DNA from: JAVKSL01 sp050744225
Lineage (GTDB): Bacteria; Actinomycetota; Acidimicrobiia; Acidimicrobiales; JAJPHD01
Length of the DNA stretch: 15,411 nucleotides
Direction: 5' to 3'
Assembly (NCBI GenBank): GCA_050744225.1
Contig: JBOGGT010000136.1
Location: 1-15,411, forward strand
Both the position numbers and the translations under genes were made by a program. Positions 1 through 6,831 of this stretch are shown here, one piece after another. The notes under the pieces are model-generated. The model was not told the DNA's origin. It was given only the letters and a program-made list of their open reading frames with translations, and did no database searches. How positions within the stretch are numbered: the stretch's first letter is position 1; every line of letters starts with the position of its first letter.

Positions 1-2
1 AC

Positions 3-200
3 ACCTCGGCTCATTCGACCACGTATGTGGCCACCTGGGTCAAAGGTGTGGGCAATGCCGGGCTGATTGCCTCCACCGCCCATGTCTTTAGGGCCGCCGA
101 GGTCATCCTTTCCGTGCTGCAATCGCCCCCCACAATAGCTGTCACACCGCAAATACATAATGGGGCCATGAACCCCGAACCCGAGCTTGCACTCACATGA
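3..200 (+). CDS. C-terminal end of an ArdC-like zincin/antirestriction protein (partial)
   Basis: The frame is open from the left edge to TGA at 198-200, giving 65 residues with no start in the window. The stretch around STTYVATWVKGVGN, followed by STAHVFRAAEVILSVL, resembles from memory the C-terminal end of ArdC/DUF1738-type proteins. That region usually reads like AYLASWLKVLKxD..AxxTAAxxAQxAAD. Those proteins combine an N-terminal ssDNA-binding domain with a zincin metallopeptidase domain and are common on actinobacterial plasmids and integrative elements. The catalytic HExxH would lie outside the window, so activity cannot be judged. The stop overlaps the next ATG (ATGA at 197-200), so the two genes are translationally coupled. 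The assignment rests on a short C-terminal pattern and is moderate; the existence of a coding end here is more certain. Confidence 0.55.
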   Translation, partial: TSAHSTTYVATWVKGVGNAGLIASTAHVFRAAEVILSVLQSPPTIAVTPQIHNGAMNPEPELALT

Positions 201-802
201 GTGATCACTCAGGCCCTCAGATACCCAATGGCTCACACCCTCAAATGCCCAACGGCTCGACTAAGTGGGACGCCAACCCCGTCGCCCAGTTCGAGGACGA
301 CCACCAAGAGGGGGAGAACCTGCCCCCCGAGGCCCTGCTGCCGTTCTGGGCCACCTGGGCCGACACCCCGGCGTGCTATGAGGACGACATGGCCGACCTG
401 GTGGCCTTCGTCGGCCACTTCGTCGCCCGCTACGGCCTGGATGGGCTCGTGCCAGCCTGTTGGCAGGCGCACCCCGCCATGGCCGAGGAGCTGGCCGCGA
501 CCTGGCGTGCCTGGCTGGTCTATGCAGCCGAGCCCAAGGCCTCCGCCGCCCTGTTGGACTGGCACGAGCGCATCGGTGCACAACGCTCCCGCCTCGCCAG
601 TACCGACGGCGCACGATGCGCGGGGACCGGGCGCCACGTGCCGATCCGAGCGCCCACCTGGTCCGACAGTGCGTGTTATCTCTACGACGCCGAGTTGGAG
701 TTCGTCGCTGGCACCGCGGCCATCAACTACCGCCCCCACCAAGCGGGGGATAACAAGACACAGTGCTATGGCACTGAACATCCTGGAGTATCGGGCATTT
801 GA
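197..802 (+). CDS. DUF4913-like protein of actinobacterial mobile elements
   Basis: This 201-residue protein starts at the ATG that overlaps the preceding stop. Residues 1-20 contain a duplicated PQ(I/M)PNGS motif and look disordered. From about residue 50 the pattern LVAFVGHFVARYGLDG, then CWQAHPAMAEEL, TWRAWLVY and LLDWHERIG, matches my recollection of DUF4913. That family has a conserved W-x-x-HP patch followed by a W..W helix, and its members occur on actinobacterial plasmids and integrative elements, often near conjugation genes. No biochemical function is established that I know of. The C-terminal part (about 135-201) has Cys residues and no recognised domain. There is no signal peptide or membrane segment, so a cytoplasmic protein is expected. 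The gene probably belongs with the upstream ArdC-like gene and not the Tad operon, which starts after a 77-nt gap. Confidence 0.7.
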   Translation: MSDHSGPQIPNGSHPQMPNGSTKWDANPVAQFEDDHQEGENLPPEALLPFWATWADTPACYEDDMADLVAFVGHFVARYGLDGLVPACWQAHPAMAEELAATWRAWLVYAAEPKASAALLDWHERIGAQRSRLASTDGARCAGTGRHVPIRAPTWSDSACYLYDAELEFVAGTAAINYRPHQAGDNKTQCYGTEHPGVSGI

Positions 803-827
803 CAGCCGGGCTAGAGTTACAGGTAAC
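799..827 (+). promoter_or_regulatory. Candidate promoter/operator of the Tad-like operon
   Basis: A perfect TTGACA lies at 799-804, overlapping the TGA of the preceding gene. It is followed by a perfect inverted repeat GTTAC-AG-GTAAC at 816-827. A weak -10 (GGTAAC, 822-827, 17-nt spacer) falls within the right arm of the repeat. The layout suits a repressible promoter for the gene starting at 880, but the -10 match is poor, so this is tentative. Confidence 0.35.
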
Positions 828-879
828 CCTTGGATGTCGCCAATCAACTGGCAACACGTCGACATAAAGGAGAAGGGGA

Positions 880-1590
880 ATGAATCACTCGAAACTAGGA
901 CATAGGGTACGAATAGTAACAACAGCTGCGCTGGTTGCGGCAGGAGGGCTGGGCCTGGCGGCCTGCTCCAAGGCCCCGCCGCGCAGCGCGTCGCCACCTA
1001 CCGCGTCCCCGCCGACCAGTGCCGCGTCACCGACTTCCACGGCTAACTCCGGTGGGGGTAGCTTCACCCTGGTCCCCAACCAGGCCGCCCTGATCGCCCA
1101 AGCCGTGGCCGAGCTGAAGGCAGACGAGACGGCCAACGCGAACATCTGGTCGGCCGCGCCGCCCAGCCTGGTACGGGCAACCATCGCCAACCGGCTGTTC
1201 GCTTCTGAGGAGAGCGGCCAAGCGCTCATCAACACGATGGCCGCATACGCCGGCGCGGCTGCGTCACACGAGACCTTCGTCGGCTCCAATCACGCAGTGT
1301 GGGTGACCGTGATACCCGGCAGCTTCGAGCTGGTGGGCAACACCCCTGAGGTGTACGTGGCTGCATGCGACGCCTCGGCCCAGATCATCCTCAATGCCCA
1401 AGGAGCACCCCTACCGGGCCTGGCTGGCCGCAAGGCGGACACAAGCGGGCTCCACCTCATGGAGTACTCCGGCACCTGGAAGAACGATAAGACGCTGGAG
1501 GGACCAGATTATTCCTACAGCACCGCTGTGAGTTCCTGCCCAGGTTGGTTCGGGCAAGCCCAGCAAGACGTGGTGGAGGGCAAGCTATGA
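880..1590 (+). CDS. Secreted lipoprotein of unknown function, first gene of the Tad-like operon
   Basis: The 236-residue product has a basic N-terminus, a hydrophobic core at about 12-27, and a lipobox LAAC with Cys at residue 29. This predicts an exported, lipid-anchored protein. A Pro/Ser/Thr/Ala-rich linker (about 30-62) separates the anchor from a folded domain starting near FTLVPNQAALIAQAV. Two further Cys (YVAAC and SSCPGW) could form a disulfide. I do not recognise the domain. A good ribosome site (AAAGGAGAAGGGG, 866-878) precedes the ATG. The stop overlaps the next start (ATGA at 1587-1590), so it is made together with a second exported protein and the Tad-like machinery. A surface or cell-wall-proximal role in the appendage is inferred from context alone. 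Confidence 0.85.
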   Translation: MNHSKLGHRVRIVTTAALVAAGGLGLAACSKAPPRSASPPTASPPTSAASPTSTANSGGGSFTLVPNQAALIAQAVAELKADETANANIWSAAPPSLVRATIANRLFASEESGQALINTMAAYAGAAASHETFVGSNHAVWVTVIPGSFELVGNTPEVYVAACDASAQIILNAQGAPLPGLAGRKADTSGLHLMEYSGTWKNDKTLEGPDYSYSTAVSSCPGWFGQAQQDVVEGKL

Positions 1591-2609
1591 AGCGGCTCGG
1601 CATTGCCACATTGATAACGCTTGGCGTGATCTTGATGGCAAGCACCTCCGCATGGTCGGCGACTCCTCAGACTGGAGGCTCTGCCAACGCCGGCCCCAGC
1701 GGTCTCACCTCCCAGGTCTCCCAGTCCAGCCAATCAGGGGGCACGACACCAACCACCGCTGCCGGTGGAGGGAGTGGTAGCGGGCCGACGTGTTCTTACT
1801 CTGCCAGCTCTCCTACAGGGGGTGGCACCACAGCCTACGACGAGACTTGCGGGTCTTGTGGCTACGCGATTCTCAACGCCCCGCCCAACGTGCCCACCGG
1901 TCCCACCTCCCTGGTGGGAACCGTGATGTCTAAGTACCCCAACAGCGGCTACACCCCCGGAACAGCCGGCTACTTCGTGGCCGGGCCGTGTGTGAACGGC
2001 GGCGTGACCTTCCACGCCGTGGGCACCGGCCCAGCAGCAAGCGCGGCCCCCGCCCCGGTGCAGGTGGCCGCCATCGCAATCGCACAAGCACCCTGGCCCA
2101 AGGTCGTGATTGATCAAGGACCCCAGCCACCCGCCACGGTGGTGGTCAACATCCCCGAGTGGATGTGGATCACCTCCGGCTGGTCGGTAGTCCACGCCAC
2201 CGCCACCATTGGCGGGCTGTCTGAGACGATCACCGCGGTGCCACGCCAGGTTCGCTACACCACCGAGTACACGGCAACCACCTCGTCGCCCGCACCGCCG
2301 AACTACGTCAATCTGACCCTGACCCCGGCCAGCTTCACCTGCGACAACGCGGGGGTCCCCTACGTGGTGCCCCCGCCGGACGACACACTCCAACAGATCA
2401 TCTCCAGGGTGCCCCCCTGTGGCTACACCTGGCACTGGTCCTCCGAGCTGCCCGAAGGACATGCCTTCCCCCTCTCGGCCCAGGTGTGCTACTCGGTCAC
2501 CTATTCGGGCGCTTCGGCCGGGACCCTCGGCACCCACTGCGGCCCGGCCACAATGCTGCATGAAGCCGTAGAACAAATCGTCCCCGAACTCGGCCCACCC
2601 CCCACCTGA
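1587..2609 (+). CDS. Cys-rich secreted protein of unknown function in the Tad-like operon
   Basis: I chose the ATG at 1587 over an in-frame start at 1545 for two reasons. It sits in an ATGA overlap with the lipoprotein stop, and it begins directly with a signal peptide (MKRLGIATLITLGVILMAS, cleavage probably after SAWSA near residue 24). The mature part is about 316 residues. It has a Gly/Ser/Thr-rich stretch, then a domain with about eight Cys (for example PTCSYS, ETCGSCGY, GPCVNGG, FTCDNAG, PPCGYTW, QVCYSV, THCGPAT). That even number is consistent with disulfides in an exocytoplasmic protein. The middle (VVVNIPEWMWITSGW and following) looks beta-rich. I recognise no family. It could be a surface or tip protein, a secreted cargo, or a cell-wall gating component of the Tad-like apparatus; the sequence alone does not decide. 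Confidence 0.8.
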   Translation: MKRLGIATLITLGVILMASTSAWSATPQTGGSANAGPSGLTSQVSQSSQSGGTTPTTAAGGGSGSGPTCSYSASSPTGGGTTAYDETCGSCGYAILNAPPNVPTGPTSLVGTVMSKYPNSGYTPGTAGYFVAGPCVNGGVTFHAVGTGPAASAAPAPVQVAAIAIAQAPWPKVVIDQGPQPPATVVVNIPEWMWITSGWSVVHATATIGGLSETITAVPRQVRYTTEYTATTSSPAPPNYVNLTLTPASFTCDNAGVPYVVPPPDDTLQQIISRVPPCGYTWHWSSELPEGHAFPLSAQVCYSVTYSGASAGTLGTHCGPATMLHEAVEQIVPELGPPPT

Positions 2610-2625
2610 TTGGAGCGCCAGCCAA

Positions 2626-3306
2626 ATGGCCACCACCCCCCTCAAGTTGAGCCCCCCACTCGACTCCGGTAACCGTTCGCCCAATGGCGCCCGGCCCGCT
2701 CCTGAGCCGGCTCCCGGTGCCACTGCGCCGTCGCGCCGGCGCCTGGTCCCCGTGCTTGCGGGTGTGGTGATCGCCGGGCTGACCATCGCCACCGCCGCAG
2801 CGCTTGCGCCCAAGTCGGTCCCGATGCGCCAAGTGCTCGTCGCTGCGGCGCCCCTGGCACCGGGGACCGCTCTGACCTCGGCCGACTGGCGGGTGGTGGT
2901 CGTCCCAGCCGCGGACCACATCGACGCCATGGGAGCCGCCAACGCGCATTCCCTGGTGGGCAAGACCGCCTCTGTGTCGTGGAGCCCAGGCACGCCGATC
3001 AGTGCCACCATGGTGGGAGCAGTTGCGCCGAGCGACGTGATCGGGCTGTCGCTGCGCCCGGGCCAGGCCCCAGCCGGCCTGGTTCCCGGTGATCACGTGA
3101 TCGTGGTTGCGATGAGCTCCAGCGCCACCACCACCACACCGGCGATGAGCGGTTACCTGCTGGGAGTGGTGGGCTCAGTGGCGCCCGACTCCTCCACGGG
3201 GGACACCCAGGCCAACGTGTCGGTGAGCACCACTCCCACCAAGCTCGCGGAGATGATCGCCGCCGCCTCGGCGGGTGATGTTGCGGTGGTGGCCGACAAT
3301 GGATGA
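2626..3306 (+). CDS. SAF-domain pilus assembly protein, CpaB/RcpC-like
   Basis: The 226-residue product has a Pro/Ala-rich cytoplasmic N-terminus and one membrane segment at about 40-62 (LVPVLAGVVIAGLTIATAAALA). An SAF-type domain follows: VLVAAAPLAPGTALTSADW, then LVGKTASVSWSPGTPISATMV. The C-terminal part (IGLSLRPGQAPAGLVPGDHVIVVA) resembles the CpaB/RcpC C-terminal region. In Flp/Tad systems this protein is an inner-membrane-anchored extracytoplasmic component that works with the secretin. Actinobacterial versions occur without a secretin and may act at the cell wall. GGAG at 2612-2615 precedes the ATG. The gene overlaps the following ATPase gene by 8 nt, which implies coupling. It is shorter than typical CpaB proteins (about 270-300 residues). 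Confidence 0.8.
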   Translation: MATTPLKLSPPLDSGNRSPNGARPAPEPAPGATAPSRRRLVPVLAGVVIAGLTIATAAALAPKSVPMRQVLVAAAPLAPGTALTSADWRVVVVPAADHIDAMGAANAHSLVGKTASVSWSPGTPISATMVGAVAPSDVIGLSLRPGQAPAGLVPGDHVIVVAMSSSATTTTPAMSGYLLGVVGSVAPDSSTGDTQANVSVSTTPTKLAEMIAAASAGDVAVVADNG

Positions 3307-4375
3307 GGCCGCCCTGCGCGAGCAGATGCGCTCAGCCAACGGTGCTGCCCGGCACATCGCAGGTGTGCACGACGGCCTGGTCACCACCAAGGACACCGGG
3401 CTGGATGGCCTTGACGAGTTGGCCGCCAGCGGCCGGCTCACCGACATCTCTGCCTGGGACGACGGCGAATGCTGGGTACAGGGACCCCCGCTTGGGCCGG
3501 GCTGGCACCCCGGCCCGGCGCTGTTCTCCTCGCGCACCGAGCTGATAGAAGCAGCCGGTGAGCTGGCAGCCCGAGCCGGCTATCCCGGAGACCTCCAAGC
3601 TGCTCCTCGCTCGGTGTGGGCCGATGCCACCGGGCTGCGCACTTGGATCGAGCTGAGCGGGCTAAGGGCCAACCTCACCTTGAGGGTACCCTACCTGCGG
3701 GCGTTCTCACGAACCGAGCTGGTCTCATCGGGGATGATGAGCGCCGAAGTGGCGAGCTTCGTCTGGGACGCGTTCGCGCAGCACCTCACCCTGTTGATCG
3801 CCGGGCCGGGAGACGCCGGCAAGACCACGGTGATCCGAGCCCTGATCGAATCCCTGGACCCCTCCGAGCGGACCTTGACAATGGAGGAACTCCCCGAGTT
3901 GCACGTATCTAGGCGAAACGTGGTCGCACTCGCCGGGCGTCCCGCCAATGCCGAAGGCGTGGGCGCACACCGGCTTCGCGAGCTGGTCGACCACGCCCTT
4001 TATGGCTCGGCGGACCGCTTGGTGGTAGGCGAGCTGCGCGGGCCCGAGGCCGACTCGTTCCTGCGGGCGCTGTCCTCGGGGCACAAGGGGGGCCTGGGGG
4101 CCATCCACGCCGGCACCGCTCGCCAGGCCGCTACAGAGCTGGTCCGCTATGCCACCGAGGGCATGGGCCCCGACAGCGCCGAGGCTGCGGCGGGGAGGGT
4201 GCGAGCGGGCATTGACCTGATCGTGGTGTTGGCCGACAAATCCGCCCGAGGGGTGATCGAGATTGCCGAGGTATCCACCGGGGACCCCCTGGATCGCTCC
4301 GAGGTCCCCTTGGGCACGCTGTGGGAGCGGGGGCACTGGCTTGTCGATCCCGCCGAGTGGTGGGCGCAGCGATGA
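3299..4375 (+). CDS. tadA: TadA/CpaF-family secretion ATPase
   Basis: This is a hexameric type II/IV secretion ATPase that would power assembly of a Tad-like appendage from the cytoplasmic side. I chose the ATG at 3299 (358 residues), which overlaps the SAF gene by 8 nt. The earlier ATG at 3275 lies deeper inside that gene. Walker A is GPGDAGKTT at about 169-177, with Lys near 175. The acidic box is LTMEELPEL. The Walker B/RGE-type motif LVVGELRGPEA has Glu near 245. The His-box HKGGLGAIHAGT has His near 270. All hallmarks of an active ATPase are present. The N-terminal domain is short compared with many CpaF proteins (450 or more residues). The next gene starts in the stop codon (ATGA at 4372-4375). 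TadA-like and not VirB11-like is favoured by the TadB and TadC genes that follow. Confidence 0.93.
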   Translation: MDEAALREQMRSANGAARHIAGVHDGLVTTKDTGLDGLDELAASGRLTDISAWDDGECWVQGPPLGPGWHPGPALFSSRTELIEAAGELAARAGYPGDLQAAPRSVWADATGLRTWIELSGLRANLTLRVPYLRAFSRTELVSSGMMSAEVASFVWDAFAQHLTLLIAGPGDAGKTTVIRALIESLDPSERTLTMEELPELHVSRRNVVALAGRPANAEGVGAHRLRELVDHALYGSADRLVVGELRGPEADSFLRALSSGHKGGLGAIHAGTARQAATELVRYATEGMGPDSAEAAAGRVRAGIDLIVVLADKSARGVIEIAEVSTGDPLDRSEVPLGTLWERGHWLVDPAEWWAQR

Positions 4376-5127
4376 GCGTTGCCATCTTCGCCGGCATCTG
4401 CGCCGGGCTGGTCGCTGGGGTGGGCACCTGGGCGGTGATGCGCATCCAGAGCGCCCATTGGGTGCCCGGTCGCTGGGCCAAGCTCGGCCTGATCGCCATC
4501 GCCGGCGGCGTGGTGGTGGGCCTGGCCTCGGGCTGGGTGGCGCTCGGGGCGGTCACCGCCCTCACCCTGGCACTGTGTTTGCCCGAGCTGTCAGCCGCTC
4601 GCGCTGCAGCTCGGCGTCCCGCCACCCTCGAAGCCCTGGCCACCTGGGTCGAATCCATCCGCTCTGAGCTCTCAGCATCTTCCAACTGGCGTTCCTCGCT
4701 GGCAAGAGCGAATGTGCCAGCCGCCCTGCGCCCGATTGCCGCCAAGAAGATGGGCCTGGAGGCGGCTCTGGCGCTCACGCAAGCCGTGGGCGGCACCGAG
4801 GCAACTCTGGTGGCTGCTGCTCTTCGCCTGGCGGCGAGCGCGTCGGTGGCTCGGGCCAGCGACGTGTTGGGCGATGCAGCCACCGCCATGAGACGCCGGG
4901 CGACAGCCGGCCGTGCGGTGGCGGCCACCCGGCGCACCTCACAGGTCGCCGCGCTCGGAGCCACCGGGGTTGCCCTGGCCGGCCTGGTCTTCGCCGCCCG
5001 AGCCGTGCTGCCCGAGGTGGGCGCACACGTCTATGCCGGCGCAGGGGGCCAGCTGATACTGGGCCTGTTGTGCTTACCCCTGATGGGCGGCCTGGTCATC
5101 CTGTCACGCTCGGCGAGGCCGCTATGA
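4372..5127 (+). CDS. tadB: TadB-like type II/IV secretion platform membrane protein
   Basis: The start is the ATG in the ATGA overlap with the ATPase gene, giving 251 residues. Hydrophobic segments lie at about 3-23 and 37-71 and again near 190-247. Between them is a cytoplasmic helical T2SF-like stretch around LEALATWVESIRSEL and the TLVAAALRLAASASVARASDVLGDAATAMRRR region. That layout (N-terminal membrane pair, T2SF domain, C-terminal pair) is typical of TadB. TadB pairs with TadC to form the inner-membrane platform on which the ATPase acts. The protein is Ala-rich and shorter than classic TadB (about 300). It is followed by a second platform gene, again with an ATGA overlap. Confidence 0.85.
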   Translation: MSVAIFAGICAGLVAGVGTWAVMRIQSAHWVPGRWAKLGLIAIAGGVVVGLASGWVALGAVTALTLALCLPELSAARAAARRPATLEALATWVESIRSELSASSNWRSSLARANVPAALRPIAAKKMGLEAALALTQAVGGTEATLVAAALRLAASASVARASDVLGDAATAMRRRATAGRAVAATRRTSQVAALGATGVALAGLVFAARAVLPEVGAHVYAGAGGQLILGLLCLPLMGGLVILSRSARPL

Positions 5128-5849
5128 GCGTGGTTGCGATGGGCGTCGCCACCGGCACGGTGGCCGGGCTCGGCACCTGGGCCGTGCAGCGCTCCGCGGG
5201 GACACTCGGGCGACTCGAGGCCCGCGCAGCGGCCGACCCCAAGCTGGCCCGAGACGCCGCCGCCTTGGACCGCCGCCCGGCATCGCTTCTCATCCCCCAG
5301 CTGGGCGTACTGGGCACAACTGTCATCGCCACCCTCATCGTCTGGGCAATCGCCGGGGGGACGGCGCTGATCCTGGCCTGTGCAGGGTGCCTGGTTGCCG
5401 TGGCACTGGGACGACAGCGTGTCAAAGCGGCAGGCGCTGCTCGGGCGGTCCTCGCCGAAGCGGCCGTTTGCACCGCTGAGTGCATGGCCCTGTTGCTCGC
5501 CGGGGGCGCGAGCCTGGCCGCAGCCGCACGCGAGGCCGCAGCGTCGCTTCCCGCTCGCCTGCAGAGCCCAACCCGTCCCTGGGAGCGCTGGATCGCCGTC
5601 GGAGAAGCCGCCGGAGCTGGCGAGCTCGCCGCCCTGGGCGAGCTGTGCGCCGAGGCTGCGGCAGGGGCCCGCTCGTTGGACATGTTGGTCCACTGGGCCC
5701 GGGCCACCTGCGAGGCGCGCCTCGGCGATTCCCTGACCCGAGCACAAGGCGCCTCGGTAGCCCTGGTGGCGCCGCTGATCCTCGTGGCGCTGTCCTGGCT
5801 CGGAATCTTGTTATACGGCCTGGTCTCCACCCTGCATCACCTCGGCTGA
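5124..5849 (+). CDS. tadC: TadC-like type II/IV secretion platform membrane protein
   Basis: The start is the ATG overlapping the TadB-like stop (ATGA at 5124-5127), giving 241 residues. It has N-terminal and central hydrophobic segments (about 1-20 and 73-113) and a helical cytoplasmic part (AEAAVCTAECMALLLAGGASL through AARSLDML-like sequence). The C-terminal membrane helix is VALVAPLILVALSWLGILLYGL. The adjacency, size and layout match the second Tad platform protein, TadC. The stop at 5847-5849 is followed by a stop-free stretch in the same frame through a 15-bp tandem repeat into the pilin gene. Splitting of the operon into a machine half (before) and a subunit half (after) is likely here, because this is the only gap above 20 nt in the operon. 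Confidence 0.83.
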   Translation: MSVVAMGVATGTVAGLGTWAVQRSAGTLGRLEARAAADPKLARDAAALDRRPASLLIPQLGVLGTTVIATLIVWAIAGGTALILACAGCLVAVALGRQRVKAAGAARAVLAEAAVCTAECMALLLAGGASLAAAAREAAASLPARLQSPTRPWERWIAVGEAAGAGELAALGELCAEAAAGARSLDMLVHWARATCEARLGDSLTRAQGASVALVAPLILVALSWLGILLYGLVSTLHHLG

Positions 5850-5896
5850 CCACCTGACCCAACTCCCAGCAACCATTGCCCAATAACCACCGAGCT

Positions 5897-5941
5897 ACAA
5901 GAGCAATACCAACAAGAGCAATACCAACAAGAGCAATACTC
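5897..5941 (+). repeat. Three tandem copies of a 15-bp repeat in the leader of the pilin gene
   Basis: ACAAGAGCAATACCA occurs at 5897-5911 and 5912-5926, with a third copy at 5927-5941 that differs only at its last two bases. The block is A-rich and lies in the 117-nt gap between the TadC-like and pilin genes, 25 nt before the pilin start. An unstructured, translation-enhancing leader or a protein-binding site are both possible. The 15-nt period keeps the reading frame and would encode (Q)EQYQ units, but no start codon serves that frame. Confidence 0.9.
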
Positions 5942-5966
5942 GAACACACAAAGGGGAATCCCAGTC

Positions 5967-6149
5967 ATGAACACCTTCGAATACATCCTCCTGGCCCTGG
6001 CAGTTATCGCCGGCGCCACCTACGCCGCAACCGCGCTGAGCACCACCGTGCACAACGCGGTGACGAGCTTCATCTCCTCGACAACCTCAGCGCTGAGCGT
6101 CGTCGGGCCGAACCTGCACATGATCCATTCCCTCGGGGCGATCATCTAG
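5967..6149 (+). CDS. Flp-like major pilin candidate without a leader peptide
   Basis: The 60-residue product begins MNTFEYILLALAVIAGATYA, a hydrophobic helix preceded by only six residues. Flp pilins are made as prepilins cut before a segment of the form xxxxEY, which leaves Glu at +5 and Tyr at +6. Here Glu5 and Tyr6 are counted directly from the initiator Met, so the protein looks like an already mature pilin. AGGGGA at 5952-5957 is a well-placed ribosome site for ATG 5967. The stop-free codons upstream contain no ATG, GTG or TTG, which argues against a missed leader. The rest (ALSTTVHNAVTSFISST and onward) is Ser/Thr-rich and would be the exposed part. Position after TadA-TadB-TadC and small size support a major subunit role. 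The family is inferred from motif and context. Confidence 0.75.
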   Translation: MNTFEYILLALAVIAGATYAATALSTTVHNAVTSFISSTTSALSVVGPNLHMIHSLGAII

Positions 6150-6151
6150 CC

Positions 6152-6466
6152 GTGCAGACCCTCGAAGACATGCTGCTGGCGCCGTTGGTCTTTGTGGTCC
6201 TGGCTGCCCTGGCGGTGCTCATCTGGTTCTTCGCCGCCCAGGGCGAGGCCACGCTTGCCTCCCAGATGGCGACCCAGGACGCCACCACGGGCCAATCGCT
6301 CGGCTCGGCCCAGGCCATCGTGGGCCCCTCCTACGCCATCGCCCTGCGCCCCGACGCCGGGGGACAAACAGCCAGCGTCACCGGCCCGAGCCTCGGTGTC
6401 GGGGCACTGGCCATCCACGTCGACGCCTCGGCCTGGTCGCCAACCCAGAGCCCGGCTGTGCCATGA
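6152..6466 (+). CDS. Pilin-like/TadE-like minor subunit, GTG start
   Basis: I place the start at GTG 6152, two nt after the preceding stop, giving 104 residues beginning MQTLEDMLLAPLVFVVLAALAVLIWFF. Glu is at residue 5, as in processed type IV pilins, with the long hydrophobic helix at about 7-27 directly after it. As with the gene before it, no prepilin leader is present. An ATG at 6170 is possible but would remove Glu5. Longer forms reaching back to 5876 would overlap the pilin gene and have no helix-like or conserved sequence there. The C-terminal region (TTGQSLGSAQAIVGPSYA onward) is soluble and without a known domain. The stop overlaps the next start (ATGA at 6463-6466). Confidence 0.72.
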   Translation: MQTLEDMLLAPLVFVVLAALAVLIWFFAAQGEATLASQMATQDATTGQSLGSAQAIVGPSYAIALRPDAGGQTASVTGPSLGVGALAIHVDASAWSPTQSPAVP

Positions 6467-6831
6467 ACGCCATCGTGTTCGTGGTGATGGCGCCATTCGT
6501 GCTGGCCTTTGTGGCCCTGGCGGTGGCCTTCGGGAGCCTCGGCGCGGCAGACCAGGCTACGCTCGCCGCAGCGGGCGAAGCCGTCCAGGCAGCGGCCTTC
6601 CAACTCACCCAGCCCGCCGCTGCGGCCGCGGCGACCCGCGCCGCCACCATCACTGCGGCGCACAACTGTGTGGCCACCACTGCGGACCTGTCCGGGGACT
6701 TCTCACCCGGTCAGGTGATAACTGTGGCGGTCACCTGTCGGATGCACCCGTTGCCGCTGGTCCCCCAAGTGGTCCTGCACGCCACCGAGTCAGGGGTAGT
6801 GGCGGCTAACCAGGATGTGGAGGCTCCATGA
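6463..6831 (+). CDS. TadE/TadF-like pseudopilin candidate
   Basis: The 122-residue product starts in an ATGA overlap. It opens with a membrane helix at residues 3-27 (AIVFVVMAPFVLAFVALAVAF), followed by a long Ala-rich helix (QATLAAAGEAVQAAAFQL) and a small C-terminal domain with two Cys (HNCVATT and VTCRMHP). One N-terminal helix plus a small exported domain with two Cys is the usual layout of actinobacterial TadE-like proteins and Rv3654c/Rv3655c-type pseudopilins. Unlike the two preceding proteins it has Val and not Glu at residue 5. A minor pilin or assembly-initiation role is inferred from layout and position. Confidence 0.68.
   Translation: MNAIVFVVMAPFVLAFVALAVAFGSLGAADQATLAAAGEAVQAAAFQLTQPAAAAAATRAATITAAHNCVATTADLSGDFSPGQVITVAVTCRMHPLPLVPQVVLHATESGVVAANQDVEAP

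Noticed and set aside
1734..3011. Long minus-strand open frame (425 codons) opposite the secreted and SAF genes
   Set aside because: It is antisense to two genes with a signal peptide, membrane helix and coupled starts. Its sequence is Gly/Arg/Pro-rich low complexity typical of GC-driven shadow frames.
5876..6466. A 196-codon frame starting before the pilin gene and including the second pilin-like protein
   Set aside because: The first 92 codons overlap the pilin gene in another frame and encode Arg/His-rich sequence. The hydrophobic helix and Glu5 begin at GTG 6152.
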